From NCBI RefSeq assembly GCF_012044895.1, contig NZ_CP050695.1, forward strand, positions 2,944,501-3,008,500: a stretch of 64,000 nucleotides of DNA, given 5' to 3'. Of this stretch, positions 45,812 through 58,140 are shown piece after piece. The position numbers and the translations under genes are program-made. The notes under the pieces were generated by a model, which was not told the DNA's origin, ran no database searches, and worked only from the letters and a program-made list of their open reading frames with translations. Numbering within the stretch: position 1 is the first letter of the stretch; each line of letters starts with the position of its first letter. Source of the stretch: Aquisalimonas sp. 2447 (GTDB lineage Bacteria > Pseudomonadota > Gammaproteobacteria > Nitrococcales > Aquisalimonadaceae).

Positions 45812-46945
45812 TCACAAGCGCACCAGATCGTGCTCCAGGGCCAGCAGACTCTCCAGGCTGTGGGCCGGCGCGAGCCGATCCAGGTAGGGCAACGCCGCCT
45901 TCATGGCCCATGCTTCGGGGGCGTAGCCGCGGCGGCCCATGAGCGGGTTCAGCCACACCAGGCGCCCGGCACGCCGACGCAGCTCGGACAGTGCTTCCAC
46001 CAGGTCGGCCGGTTCCCCCGTATCCAGGCCGTCACTGAGCACTACCACCACGCTGCGCCGACGCACCGCCTGCCCGTACTGGCGGTTGAAGGCCGCCAGG
46101 CATTCGCCGATCCGGGTCCCCCCGCTCCAACCGGACGACAGCAATGCCAGTTTCTCCCGCATACGCTCCGCCGACGGCTCGGCCAGGGCATCCGTGACCC
46201 GCACCAGGCGGGTATGGAACACGAACGCCTCCGAGCCGGGAAACGCTGCCATGGCCCCGGCGGCAAAACGCAGGAAGCGATAGCTGTAGAGACTCATGGA
46301 GCGGCTGGCGTCCACCAGCACCACCAGGTTCGGCGGCTGCCGGCGGACCCGCTGCCACACCGGCTCCATGGGCACACCACCCTGCCCCAGGCTGCGCCGC
46401 AGGGTCCGGCGCAGGTTCAACCGCCGCCCCTTGCGCACCGTGCGCCAGCGCCGCCGCAGCCGGTGCTGCCAGCGGCGGGCCATGCGATCGGTCAGGGCGT
46501 CCAGGGCGCGGCGCTCCTCCGGGTCATTCAGGTGGCGGAAGTCCGTGCGACCCAGGCTTTCCGTGCCGGTGGCGCCTTCCCGGGTGCCACCGGGGTCGGC
46601 CTCGTCATCGCCACTGCCCTCGCCGGGCCGGTCAGGCTGACTGCCGACTTCGCCGCGCCCGCTGCCAGGCACCGGCTGCAGGCCACCGCCCGCACCGGTG
46701 GCCTGGGCACGGACGCCGCGCTTGGGAAACCAGAAGTCGGCGAAGATGGTATCGAATTCCCGCCACTGTTCCGGTGTGCCGCAGTACAGCGCCCGCAGGG
46801 AATCGCGCAGGTGCTCGCGCCGGCTGACATCCACGGCCTCGGCAATCCGCAGCGCGTCGTGCTGCTCCTGGATGCCCACGGGCCAGCCCCGTGCCCGCAG
46901 GGTGCGGGTGAAGTCCAGCAGACCTGCCGTCACCGGCGCTGTCAT
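45812..46945 (-). CDS. coxE: VWA-domain protein CoxE
   Basis: A 377-residue cytoplasmic protein with a von Willebrand A domain (MIDAS-type LVVLVDASRSMSLYSYRFL). It partners with the CoxD ATPase to mature the CuSMo centre of CO dehydrogenase, probably in copper or sulfur insertion as shown for Oligotropha. A Gly/Pro-rich low-complexity region precedes the VWA domain. Its ATG overlaps the coxD stop by one base. Confidence 0.9.
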   Translation of the reverse strand: MTAPVTAGLLDFTRTLRARGWPVGIQEQHDALRIAEAVDVSRREHLRDSLRALYCGTPEQWREFDTIFADFWFPKRGVRAQATGAGGGLQPVPGSGRGEVGSQPDRPGEGSGDDEADPGGTREGATGTESLGRTDFRHLNDPEERRALDALTDRMARRWQHRLRRRWRTVRKGRRLNLRRTLRRSLGQGGVPMEPVWQRVRRQPPNLVVLVDASRSMSLYSYRFLRFAAGAMAAFPGSEAFVFHTRLVRVTDALAEPSAERMREKLALLSSGWSGGTRIGECLAAFNRQYGQAVRRRSVVVVLSDGLDTGEPADLVEALSELRRRAGRLVWLNPLMGRRGYAPEAWAMKAALPYLDRLAPAHSLESLLALEHDLVRL

Positions 46946-47820
46946 CAGCGGGCTCCCGCCGCCAGGGCGGCCACATCCTCGCGGGTGAGGCTGTCCCGGT
47001 CCTGCCGGGTCTTGATCAGGCAGGAGAGCGTGTCCAGCAGGGCATCGGCATCCATGTCCAGCCGCTCAATGCCCAGGCCGTTCAGCGCCGCCGCCCAGTC
47101 CAGGGTCTCGGCCACGCCGGGGGCCTTGCGCAGCCCCTGCTGCCGCAGGGCCTGGACGAAGCGCACCACCTGGCCCGCCAGCACGGCATCCACCTCCGGC
47201 AGCCGGGCGGCCATAATGGCCTGCTCCTTTTCGGCGCTGGGATAGTCCAGATAATGGTACAGGCAGCGCCGTCGCAGGGCATCGGAGAGCTCCCGCGTGG
47301 CGTTGGAGGTCAGGATCACCCGCGGCCGGCTGCTGGCCGTCAGCGTGCCGAGTTCCGGGATGGTGATCTGGAACTCGGCCAGCACCTCCAGCAGGAAGGC
47401 CTCGAACTCCTCGTCGGCGCGATCGATCTCGTCCACCAGCAGCACCGGCGGCTCCGGCTGGGTAATGGCCTCCAGCAGCGGCCGGCGCAGCAGGTACCGC
47501 TCCGAGAAGATGGCGGCATCAGCCTGATCGGCGGCGCGGCCCTCGGCCTCCAGCAGGCGGATGGCGAGGAGCTGGCGCTGGTAATCCCACTCGTACACCG
47601 CGGTCTGGGCGTCCAGGCCCTCGTAGCACTGCAGGCGGATCAGGCGGCAGCCGTGCACGGCGGCCAGGGCCTTGGCCACGTCGGTCTTGCCGACGCCGGC
47701 CTCGCCTTCCAGCAACAGGGGCCGTCCCAGGCGGTCCGCCAGGGACAGGGTTGCCGCAAGCGCCGGCTCCGCAACGTAGCCTTCCCTGGCCAGCGCCTCC
47801 CGGTAGGCCTCGGGCTGCAT
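46945..47820 (-). CDS. coxD: MoxR-type AAA+ ATPase CoxD
   Basis: A 291-residue AAA+ ATPase of the MoxR clade. Walker A is GEAGVGKTD (~39-47) and Walker B VLLVDEIDRADEEFEAFLLEVLAEF, followed by sensor 1 ILTSNATREL. In carboxidotrophs CoxD is needed to form the [CuSMoO2] active site. It begins 3 bp after coxL and is followed at once by coxE. Confidence 0.93.
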   Translation of the reverse strand: MQPEAYREALAREGYVAEPALAATLSLADRLGRPLLLEGEAGVGKTDVAKALAAVHGCRLIRLQCYEGLDAQTAVYEWDYQRQLLAIRLLEAEGRAADQADAAIFSERYLLRRPLLEAITQPEPPVLLVDEIDRADEEFEAFLLEVLAEFQITIPELGTLTASSRPRVILTSNATRELSDALRRRCLYHYLDYPSAEKEQAIMAARLPEVDAVLAGQVVRFVQALRQQGLRKAPGVAETLDWAAALNGLGIERLDMDADALLDTLSCLIKTRQDRDSLTREDVAALAAGAR

Positions 47821-47823
47821 GGG

Positions 47824-50907
<3,084 letters not shown>

Positions 50908-50989
50908 GGGTCCTCTCCTCCGGTGCTGTTCTGTTGGCGGGCACGGCATCGGCATGCCTCCGCCCGCGAGTTTCATGCCTGCCGACGGA

Positions 50990-51484
50990 TCACTCCGCCG
51001 GTTCCGCCTCGCCCTGGCGCAGCTTCTCGCCGGCGACGCGGACGGCGTTGATGATGTTCTGGTAGCCGGTGCAACGGCAGAGATTGCCGGCCATGCCGTG
51101 GCGAATCTCGTCGTCAGTGGGGTCCGGGTTCTCCTGCAGGAAGCGATAGGTGCGCATGAGCATGCCGGGGGTACAGAACCCGCACTGTAGCCCGTGCTCC
51201 TGGGTGAAGGCCTGCTGCACGGCGTGCAGCCCGTCAGCCGTGGCCAGCCCTTCCACGGTGTGAATCTCCGCACCCTGGCACTGCACCGCCAACAGGGTGC
51301 AGGACTTCACCGACGCGCCGTCGATATCCACCGTGCAGGCACCGCAGTGGGACGTCTCGCAGCCGATATGAGCACCGGTGAGGCGCAGCCGGTCGCGCAG
51401 GGTGTGGATCAGCAGCTCGCGGCTGTCCACCGCCACGTCCATGGCCTGACCGTTGACGTTCAGAGTGATCGCGTGCTTCGCCAT
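50990..51484 (-). CDS. coxS: CO dehydrogenase small subunit, [2Fe-2S]
   Basis: A 164-residue electron-transfer subunit. The N-terminal ferredoxin-like [2Fe-2S] site uses CETSHCGAC (Cys42, 47, 50) and Cys62. The C-terminal helical cluster uses CGFC (101, 104) and CRC (136, 138). It carries electrons from the Mo site to the FAD of CoxM. Its start is 1 bp after the coxM stop. Confidence 0.96.
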   Translation of the reverse strand: MAKHAITLNVNGQAMDVAVDSRELLIHTLRDRLRLTGAHIGCETSHCGACTVDIDGASVKSCTLLAVQCQGAEIHTVEGLATADGLHAVQQAFTQEHGLQCGFCTPGMLMRTYRFLQENPDPTDDEIRHGMAGNLCRCTGYQNIINAVRVAGEKLRQGEAEPAE

Positions 51485-51485
51485 G

Positions 51486-52355
51486 TCAGCCTCCCCGGGC
51501 GCGTTCCAGCGCGGTGTGAAGGGCGCGGCGGGTCATTTCGCCGGCCATGTGGGTCTTGTACTCGGGACTGCCGCGCAGATCCTCCGCCGGCTCGCAGATA
51601 CTCATGGCGGCCTGGGCGGCCTGCTCGATGCGCTCCGGCGTGATGCTCTCGCCGGTGAGCAGCTCCTCGGCATCCTCGGCACGCAGCGGCGTGGGACCGA
51701 CGTTGGTCAACGTCAGGCGCGCTTTGCGGCAGATGTCGCCGTCCATTTCCAGCAGGCAGCAAGCAGCGGCGGTGGCGTAGTCACCGGTCTTGCGCTTGAA
51801 CTTGGCGTAGGCGTAGCCATGGCCCGGTGCGGGAATCGGGATGCGGATGGCGGTGACCAGATCGCCGTCATCCAGGCGCGTGAGGTAGGGCCCCAGGTAG
51901 AAGCCGTTGGCCGGCTCCCGCCGTTCACCCTTCTGGCTGCGCACCACGAACTCTGCCTCCAGGGCCATGAGCACCGCCGGGTGATCGTTACCGGGGTCAC
52001 CGTGCAGCGCATCACCACCGATGGTGCCGCGGTTGCGCACCTGCGGATCGGCGATCAGCTTCGCCGTCTCGGGCAGCACCGGACAGCGACGCTGCAGAAC
52101 CTCGGAGGCGATCACGGCGTTCTCACTGGTCATGGCACCGACGATCAGGGCATCGCCGTCTTCACGGATACCGCGCAGCTCGTCGATGCCGTTGAGATCG
52201 ATCAGGTGGGCGGGCTCGGCGAAGCGGAGTTTCATCATGGGCAGCAGGCTGTGGCCGCCGGCAAGCAGCTTGCCGTTCTCACCATGTTCGGCGAGCAGGG
52301 CGACGGCCTCATCCACCCCTGACGCCGAGTGGTACTCGAAGTTTCCAGGGATCAT
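51486..52355 (-). CDS. coxM: CO dehydrogenase medium subunit, FAD
   Basis: A 289-residue FAD subunit of the xanthine/CO dehydrogenase flavoprotein fold that passes electrons to the respiratory chain. FAD-binding motifs are [15 protein letters not shown] and [21 protein letters not shown]; the DPGND variant is typical of CoxM. The ATG at 52355 follows TTGAGGTG. The order M-S-L is that of form I cox operons. Confidence 0.95.
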   Translation of the reverse strand: MIPGNFEYHSASGVDEAVALLAEHGENGKLLAGGHSLLPMMKLRFAEPAHLIDLNGIDELRGIREDGDALIVGAMTSENAVIASEVLQRRCPVLPETAKLIADPQVRNRGTIGGDALHGDPGNDHPAVLMALEAEFVVRSQKGERREPANGFYLGPYLTRLDDGDLVTAIRIPIPAPGHGYAYAKFKRKTGDYATAAACCLLEMDGDICRKARLTLTNVGPTPLRAEDAEELLTGESITPERIEQAAQAAMSICEPAEDLRGSPEYKTHMAGEMTRRALHTALERARGG

Positions 52356-52550
52356 ACGGACACCTCAATCGGGCGACTTCTTGGTTTTCGCCCCGACGCG
52401 CCGTCACCGGCGCCATCGGGCTCCTCCTCCACGGACCGGTCATCGCCGGCACCTGTGGAATCCAGTACAAGTCAGTCCCGGCGCTCGCTGCAACCGCTAC
52501 TGCAGGAGCGGCGCCTGGGCGACTTGAGCGGCAGTCTGCCTGCATGAATG
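52356..52550. other. Leader region upstream of coxM
   Basis: This 195-bp gap separates rcoM from coxM. It contains two inverted pieces, GGGCGA (52371-52376) with TCGCCC (52388-52393) and CTGCA (52488-52492) with TGCAG (52501-52505), and a repeated GGGCGACTT at 52371 and 52518. No clear -35/-10 or triple TTnnnG RcoM-type site was found. Confidence 0.35.
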
Positions 52551-53282
52551 TCACGCGAGACCGAACAAACCCTTTACATGATTTATATTGCTGCGACTCA
52601 CGGGCACGCGCGTCTGCCCGGGATCGTCCATGACCAGCAGATACTGTTCCTGTTCACGTTCCAGCGCCGCGGCACGGCGGAGGTTGACCATGTAACTGCG
52701 GTGCACGCGGACGAACTGCTGATCGTCCAGGCGCCCCTGGAGGTCGGCGAGGGAGAGATTGCAGAGATAGTGCTCCCCGTCCATGGAGACCTCCGTGTAA
52801 TGTCCTCCGGCCTTGAGATAGACCAGATCATCCATGTCCAGCAGCATCACGCGCTGGTGCTTGTAGACCGGCAGCTTGAACAGCCGCCTGCGGCGCTCGG
52901 CGCCATGCCCGGGAATCTCATCGGACGTCACGTCGGTGAGATCGAAGAACACCAGACAGGAGCCCACCGCTTCGTTATTTGCCCCGAATATACGCGATAG
53001 CTTGATCAAAAGCACACGGTCGGGGATGTTGATCATCATGGTCATCGGCGGCGGCGACGTCACCGGACAGCCGTCGGTGTCCTCGGCCGACTGCAGCAGC
53101 CATGCGATCTTGTCGCGGCTCTTCTCCGGGTGCAGCTGCAGAACCTCGTGCCCCAGCACGTCACCGATGCGCACGCCGAGGATCTGGCTGGCGACCCCGT
53201 TCATCCCGGAGACGTGGTGATCACGGTCGAGCCAGATGACTCCGGGGTCGAACTGCTGAAGGCGATGCTCGAAGGTCGGCAT
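52551..53282 (-). CDS. rcoM: RcoM-like heme-PAS/LytTR CO-responsive regulator
   Basis: A 243-residue single-component regulator. An N-terminal PAS domain (~5-125) is followed by a LytTR DNA-binding domain (~133-240: FKLPVYKHQRVMLLDMDDLVYL, HYTEVSMDGEHYL, FVRVHRSYMVNL). The RcoM family binds heme through His74, Cys94 and Met104 in Paraburkholderia RcoM-2. Here His51, Cys72 (in CP) and Met82 keep almost the same spacing (21 and 10 residues versus 20 and 10). Its place directly upstream of coxMSL supports CO sensing. The start at 53282 is chosen by family likeness. Confidence 0.85.
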   Translation of the reverse strand: MPTFEHRLQQFDPGVIWLDRDHHVSGMNGVASQILGVRIGDVLGHEVLQLHPEKSRDKIAWLLQSAEDTDGCPVTSPPPMTMMINIPDRVLLIKLSRIFGANNEAVGSCLVFFDLTDVTSDEIPGHGAERRRRLFKLPVYKHQRVMLLDMDDLVYLKAGGHYTEVSMDGEHYLCNLSLADLQGRLDDQQFVRVHRSYMVNLRRAAALEREQEQYLLVMDDPGQTRVPVSRSNINHVKGLFGLA

Positions 53283-53366
53283 GGACGCACCCTTGTGACA
53301 CGAGGCAGTGCACGCGCCAACGCGATGCTGCACCAGCGCTCAGACTGCGGCCATCGCCGCCGCTGG

Positions 53367-53822
53367 TCAACCTGCAGCGGCCCGGCCCGGTGTCAGGCGC
53401 GCGAAGACCAGGCCGCCCACAGCGCCGCCCAGCGCCATCAGTGCCATCGCGGTGGGAAAGCGGGCCGCCGCAATGGGCGTGATGGGCAACACCGTGGCCA
53501 TGAGCCCCAGGGCGAACATGACGGCAACGCCGCCGGCAAGAAAGTACAGTGAATGGCGCCCCCCGCCCAGCAAACGAGCCAGCAGCGCCGCCACCGGCAA
53601 GCCCAGCAACAGGGCCACGGCGACCACCGCGGCCCAGAACGGGGCAAAAAAGACCAGATCGTGCGCCGGCGCCCGGAACCACTCCCGGATGGGAACGTCC
53701 ACGCCCAGACCGGCGATCGCCGACATGTTGTAGACGGACTGAACAATGCTCCCCAGGGCGGCCGCCACCACGACGGCGAGCACCCATGCCAGCACAACGC
53801 GCATCAGGATTCCCGCTTTCAT
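53367..53822 (-). CDS. Small integral membrane protein upstream of rcoM
   Basis: A 151-residue protein with four predicted membrane helices (VVLAWVLAVVVAAALGSIVQ; LVFFAPFWAAVVAVALLLGL; LYFLAGGVAVMFALGLMATV; AMALMALGGAVGGLVFARL). It is not recognised as a known family. It precedes rcoM by 84 bp on the same strand, so it may be part of the CO regulon. The start is uncertain: ATG 53822 or ATG 53804. Confidence 0.65.
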   Translation of the reverse strand: MKAGILMRVVLAWVLAVVVAAALGSIVQSVYNMSAIAGLGVDVPIREWFRAPAHDLVFFAPFWAAVVAVALLLGLPVAALLARLLGGGRHSLYFLAGGVAVMFALGLMATVLPITPIAAARFPTAMALMALGGAVGGLVFARLTPGRAAAG

Positions 53823-53889
53823 GCGCTACAGAATCCCGGCTCAGGTGCTAGGGTGTCAATTCCCGTACCGCAGCCCGATAATCCAAGCA

Positions 53890-54999
53890 ATGACCAGACA
53901 CCTCCTCCTTGCCATCGCCCTGATGCTGCTCTCGACCCAGCCCGCCCTGGCCGAACCACTCGCCGAAACGCAGCGCGAGACGGTGGCGGACAGCCTTGAA
54001 CACCCCTGGTCCCTGGCCTTCCTGCCGGACGGCCGCACGCTGATCACCGAGCGGGCCGGCCGACTGCGCGTGATCGAGGACGGCGAACTGCTGCAGGACC
54101 CCGTGGCCGGTGTCCCGGAAACCTACGTGCGCAATCAGGGCGGCCTGTTCGAAGTCCTGGCCCACCCGGACTGGGAGGACAACGGCTGGATCTACATCTC
54201 CTTCGCCCACGGCGATGACCGCGCCAACACGACCCGTGTCGTCCGCGGGCGGCTGGACGGCCACCGCCTGATCGACGTGGAGCCGGTGTTCACGGCCACC
54301 CCCACACGGGACACGCCGGTGCACTTCGGCGGCCGCATGGCGTTCCTGCCCGATAACACCCTGCTGATCGGCCTGGGCGACGGCTTCGACTACCGGGAAG
54401 ATGCCCAGAGACTGGACAGCCACACCGGCACGGTGGTGCGCATCACCGATGATGGCGACATCCCCGGTGACAATCCCTTCGCTGATGCACCCGACGCCCT
54501 GCCGGAAATCTTCAGCTACGGTCACAGGAACGTCCAGGGCATCGTCCACGACCGTGAGCAGGACGTGATCTGGTCCCACGAGCACGGCCCCCGCGGCGGC
54601 GACGAACTCAACCGGCTCTCGCCCGGCTCCAACTACGGGTGGCCGGTGGCCACCCACGGGCGCGACTATTCCGGTGCCCGCATTACCCCGCACAGGAGCC
54701 TGCCCGGCAAGGAGGACCCTCTGCACGTGTGGACACCGGCCATCGCGCCGGCGGGCATGAGCCAGTACCGGGGCGACCTGTTCCCGGAACTGGCAGGGGA
54801 TCTGCTGATCGCCGGGCTGGTGGCACGCAGCGTGGTGCGCGTGCACCTGGACGGCACAACCGTGGCGGACACCAGCAGGCTGTTCGACGACCTGGACCGG
54901 CGGGTCAGGGACGTTCGGGTGGGACCGGAGGGCGCCCTGTACCTGCTCACCGACCACGCCGACGGCGAGCTCATCCGCATCACCCCGGCCGGCGACTGA
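53890..54999 (+). CDS. PQQ-dependent sugar dehydrogenase (YliI/soluble GDH-like)
   Basis: A 369-residue periplasmic beta-propeller enzyme of the soluble aldose dehydrogenase family. Signal peptide LLLAIALMLLSTQPALA. Recognisable segments are LEHPWSLAFLPDGRTLITERAGRLRV, HFGGRMAFLPDNTLLIGLGDG, EIFSYGHRNVQGI, WSHEHGPRGGDELNRL and GSNYGWP. The family oxidises aldoses with PQQ. No PQQ synthesis genes lie in this window. It is divergent from the membrane protein gene and precedes an MFS gene. Confidence 0.9.
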   Translation: MTRHLLLAIALMLLSTQPALAEPLAETQRETVADSLEHPWSLAFLPDGRTLITERAGRLRVIEDGELLQDPVAGVPETYVRNQGGLFEVLAHPDWEDNGWIYISFAHGDDRANTTRVVRGRLDGHRLIDVEPVFTATPTRDTPVHFGGRMAFLPDNTLLIGLGDGFDYREDAQRLDSHTGTVVRITDDGDIPGDNPFADAPDALPEIFSYGHRNVQGIVHDREQDVIWSHEHGPRGGDELNRLSPGSNYGWPVATHGRDYSGARITPHRSLPGKEDPLHVWTPAIAPAGMSQYRGDLFPELAGDLLIAGLVARSVVRVHLDGTTVADTSRLFDDLDRRVRDVRVGPEGALYLLTDHADGELIRITPAGD

Positions 55000-55024
55000 C
55001 CGTGACCACAACGGATTGACCTCC

Positions 55025-56197
55025 ATGGAGCCATCCTCGCCGCCACGCTGGATATTGCCGGCCATCGTCATCGCTCAGCTTCTGGCCACCAGCCTCTGGT
55101 TCGCCCCCAACGCGGTGATCGGCGAACTGCAGGCAGAGTGGAGTATCAGCGGCGGCGAGGGCATCGTCACCACTGCGGTACAGCTGGGCTTCATCACGGG
55201 CACCCTGTGTTTCGCCCTGTGGGCCATTGCCGACCGTCACCACCCCGGAGCCGTTTTCCTGGTCTCGGCGCTGATCGGGGCCGCCGCCAACGCGTCCGTC
55301 CTGCTGTTCCACGACGCCTTCGCCGCAGTGCTGGCGGCACGCTTCCTGGTGGGGTTCTGCCTTGCCGGGGTCTATCCCGTGGGCATGAAAATGGCCGCGG
55401 GCTGGTACGGCGGGGGGCTGGGATGGGCCCTGGGCTTTCTCACCGGGGCACTGGTCCTGGGCACCGCATCCGCCCACCTGCTGCGCGCCGTCGGCGCGGA
55501 CTGGAACTGGCACCTGGTCCTGCTGGGCACGTCCACACTGGCAGTGGTGGCCGGGGCACTGGCGTACTGCATTCCCGAAGGGCCGTACCTGAAGCGCGGC
55601 GCCCCCATCCGCTTCGGCGGTGTGCTCCAGGCCTTCCGTGTGCCCCGCTTCCGTGCCTCGGCAATGGGGTACTTCGGCCACATGTGGGAGCTGTACGGCT
55701 TCTGGGCCTTCGTGCCCGTCTGGCTGGCCGCCTACGGGCTGGGCGGCACCCAGCTCTCCCTGGGGGCCTTCATCATCATCGGCGTGGGCGCTCTGGGCTG
55801 CGTGGTCGGCGGGTTGCTGGTGCGGCGCTTCGGCGGCGGCAAGATCGCCATCTCGCAGTTGGGCGTCTCGGCGCTGTGCTGCCTGGTGTCACCACTGTTC
55901 CTGGCGGCGCCGCCGGTGGTGTTCGCGGCATTCCTGCTGGTCTGGGGAATCACGGTGGCCGGCGACTCGCCGCAGTTCTCTGCCCTCAACGCCCGGAACG
56001 CCCCGCCCGAGCTTGTGGGCTCGGCCCTGACCATGGCGAACTGTATCGGCTTCTCGGTGAGCATCGGCAGCCTGACGCTGCTGGAATGGTTGCAGCATCA
56101 GGTGGACCCGGCGTGGCTGCTGTTGGCGCTGCTGCCGGGGCCGCTGCTGGGGATCGTGGCGGCAAGACCGCTGTGGCACAGCCAGGAGTCAGGCTGA
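55025..56197 (+). CDS. Major facilitator superfamily transporter
   Basis: A 390-residue inner-membrane protein with about 12 hydrophobic helices; MFS traits include FCLAGVYPVGMKMAAGW and LVRRFGGGKIAISQLG. The substrate is unknown. The start is taken as ATG 55025; an in-frame TTG at 55016 would add three residues. It starts 25 bp after the PQQ-dependent dehydrogenase and may be in one transcription unit. Confidence 0.85.
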   Translation: MEPSSPPRWILPAIVIAQLLATSLWFAPNAVIGELQAEWSISGGEGIVTTAVQLGFITGTLCFALWAIADRHHPGAVFLVSALIGAAANASVLLFHDAFAAVLAARFLVGFCLAGVYPVGMKMAAGWYGGGLGWALGFLTGALVLGTASAHLLRAVGADWNWHLVLLGTSTLAVVAGALAYCIPEGPYLKRGAPIRFGGVLQAFRVPRFRASAMGYFGHMWELYGFWAFVPVWLAAYGLGGTQLSLGAFIIIGVGALGCVVGGLLVRRFGGGKIAISQLGVSALCCLVSPLFLAAPPVVFAAFLLVWGITVAGDSPQFSALNARNAPPELVGSALTMANCIGFSVSIGSLTLLEWLQHQVDPAWLLLALLPGPLLGIVAARPLWHSQESG

Positions 56198-56219
56198 CGG
56201 CAGCGGCCCGTCGATGCGA

Positions 56220-57311
56220 TCAACCCTGCGCTGGCGGGCCCGCCAGCGGTAGCGTCAAGGTGAACGTAGAACCCCGACCGGGTTCGCTGCGGACGGTGAG
56301 CTCGCCCTCCATGGCCAGAGCCAGCTCCCTGCTGATAGCCAACCCCAGGCCCAGGCCGCGATAGGACGCGCGCAGTCCGTCACGCCCGATCTGCACGAAC
56401 GGCTTGAAAATGCGCTGCTGATCGTCCACCGCAATGCCCGGCCCCGAATCCGTGACCTGCAGATCCACCCAGCTGCCACGCGCCACGCACTCACACCGGA
56501 CATGACCCCCGGCATCGGTGAACTTAATGGCATTGCCCAGCAAATTCACCAGAATCTGCTGGGCGCGATCGGGATCGGCCCAGACAGCAATCTCCTGCTC
56601 GGCACCGTGCACTTCGAACTGCATGCCCTGACGACTCAGCTCGGTAGCCATGAGCCGCTCGATCCGCTCCATCAAACGCCCCACCGGGACCCGCGCGGGA
56701 TGGAGTTCCGGCAGCCCCGATCCCATCTGCGTGAATCCGAGAATGTCCTCTACGAGGGTGCCCAGGTAGCGCCCTGCGTCCAGGATGTAGCCCACCTGCT
56801 GCGCCTGTTCCTCGGTCAGGGCGCCGCTGTGTCCGCTGTCCAGCAGGTCGGCAAAGCCGATCACGGCGTTCAGGGGGGTGCGCAGCTCGTGCGACACCGT
56901 GGCCAGGAAGCGTTCGCGTGCCTCCACTGCCGTTTCCGCCCGGCGTCGGGCCTCGACCAGTTCGTCCTCGAAGTCCCGGCGATCCCGCGCTGTCAGGAAC
57001 ACGTAGTCCAGCACCCACTGGTCACTTTGACGGCGGGCGGCACTGCAGAGCACCGGCAACTCCTCCCCACGGCCGTTCAGCAGGCCCAGAAGAACCTCCT
57101 GCACCTCACCCTGCAGTCGCGTCAGCGGTATCACGTGAGTGGCGTGGAAAACCCGTGCGCCGGGACTCAGGAGTTCGCTCAGGAGCCGCCCCTGCAGCTG
57201 ATCCGGTTGCAGCTCCAGCATGCGACACAGGGTGGCGTTGATCTGGAGCACGACGCCGGCATCGTCGGTGGTGAGAAACCCGCAGGGGGCGTTGTCGAGA
57301 AGGCCGTCCAT
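56220..57311 (-). CDS. Soluble PAS-domain sensor histidine kinase
   Basis: A 363-residue cytoplasmic kinase without membrane helices. An N-terminal PAS domain (~1-110) has LLDNAPCGFLTTDDAGVVLQINATLCRMLEL; a coiled linker leads to HisKA with phospho-acceptor His141 in FLATVSHELRTPLNAVIGF. The HATPase_c domain shows N-box NLLGNAIKF, G1 VTDSGPGI and G2 GLGLGLAI. No response regulator is adjacent. It starts 13 bp after an RsbQ-like hydrolase, so its PAS domain is a likely reader of that hydrolase's product. Confidence 0.92.
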   Translation of the reverse strand: MDGLLDNAPCGFLTTDDAGVVLQINATLCRMLELQPDQLQGRLLSELLSPGARVFHATHVIPLTRLQGEVQEVLLGLLNGRGEELPVLCSAARRQSDQWVLDYVFLTARDRRDFEDELVEARRRAETAVEARERFLATVSHELRTPLNAVIGFADLLDSGHSGALTEEQAQQVGYILDAGRYLGTLVEDILGFTQMGSGLPELHPARVPVGRLMERIERLMATELSRQGMQFEVHGAEQEIAVWADPDRAQQILVNLLGNAIKFTDAGGHVRCECVARGSWVDLQVTDSGPGIAVDDQQRIFKPFVQIGRDGLRASYRGLGLGLAISRELALAMEGELTVRSEPGRGSTFTLTLPLAGPPAQG

Positions 57312-57324
57312 GAGGTGTCCTGCC

Positions 57325-58140
57325 TCAGGCGCCGGCCCGGGAACCCAGGTAGTCAAGGATGATGGCCGCGGTGGCCCGTGGCGCACTGACGTGGGGGAAA
57401 TGCCCGCTGGCCTCCACCATTCGCAGCTCGCTGTCCGCCAAGTGGGCCTTGAGGTAGTCCCCGGCCTCCGGCCTCGCCAGTGCGTCGTCGGTGCAGTGAA
57501 CGATCAGGGATGGCGTGCTCACCTGCGGCAGCAGCTCCCGGTTATCCGAGAGAAACGCCACCTTGGCGAACTCCAGGGCGCGGACGGGATCGTTGGCGTT
57601 GAAGGCATTCTCCAGTTCGCCGGCAAGCTCGGGCTGCTCCGGATTCGCCATGACCTGCGGCGCCAGCATGCGGGCCCAGTTGACGAAATTGCGCTCCATC
57701 ATCTCCAGCAGCGCCTCGATGTCCGGGCGATCAAAGCCGCCCACGAACTCCGGGTGAATGTTGGCGTAGGAAGGCGACGCGGCAACCAGCACCAGGCTGG
57801 AGAAGCGCTCCGGTTCGCGGATGGCGGCGCGCAACCCGACCATGCTGCTGATGGAGTGGCCGACGAACACGGCGTCTTCCATGTCCAGGGCGCGGCAGAT
57901 ATCCAGCACGTCCTGGGCATACCCATCCAGGCGGCTGTACCGGCGGCTGTCGTAAGCCCGGTCATCGGAGCGCCCGGAGCCGACGTAATCGAACAGGACA
58001 ACGCGGTAGTCATCCTCGAACCAGGGCAGCAGACGGGACCAGATGGTCTGGTCACAGCCGAACCCGTGGGCCAGGATCAGCGGCCGCTCACCGCGACCAA
58101 GTATCTGCACGTTGTTCCGCTGCAGGATGTCACCGCTCAT
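57325..58140 (-). CDS. RsbQ/KAI2-like alpha/beta hydrolase
   Basis: A 271-residue cytoplasmic hydrolase closely resembling Bacillus subtilis RsbQ, including ILAHGFGCDQTIW and VVLFDYVGSGRSDDRAYDSRRYSRLDGYAQDV. The catalytic triad falls at RsbQ numbering: Ser96 (GHSIS), Asp219 (TDDA), His247 (GHFPH). RsbQ is required for activation of the PAS phosphatase RsbP in the energy-stress response. Here the PAS partner is instead the downstream histidine kinase. The start overlaps the SelO stop by 11 bp. Confidence 0.92.
   Translation of the reverse strand: MSGDILQRNNVQILGRGERPLILAHGFGCDQTIWSRLLPWFEDDYRVVLFDYVGSGRSDDRAYDSRRYSRLDGYAQDVLDICRALDMEDAVFVGHSISSMVGLRAAIREPERFSSLVLVAASPSYANIHPEFVGGFDRPDIEALLEMMERNFVNWARMLAPQVMANPEQPELAGELENAFNANDPVRALEFAKVAFLSDNRELLPQVSTPSLIVHCTDDALARPEAGDYLKAHLADSELRMVEASGHFPHVSAPRATAAIILDYLGSRAGA

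Noticed and set aside
52356-52550. RcoM binding site of triple TTnnnG type
   Set aside because: Only isolated TTnnnG matches were found, without the expected regular spacing.
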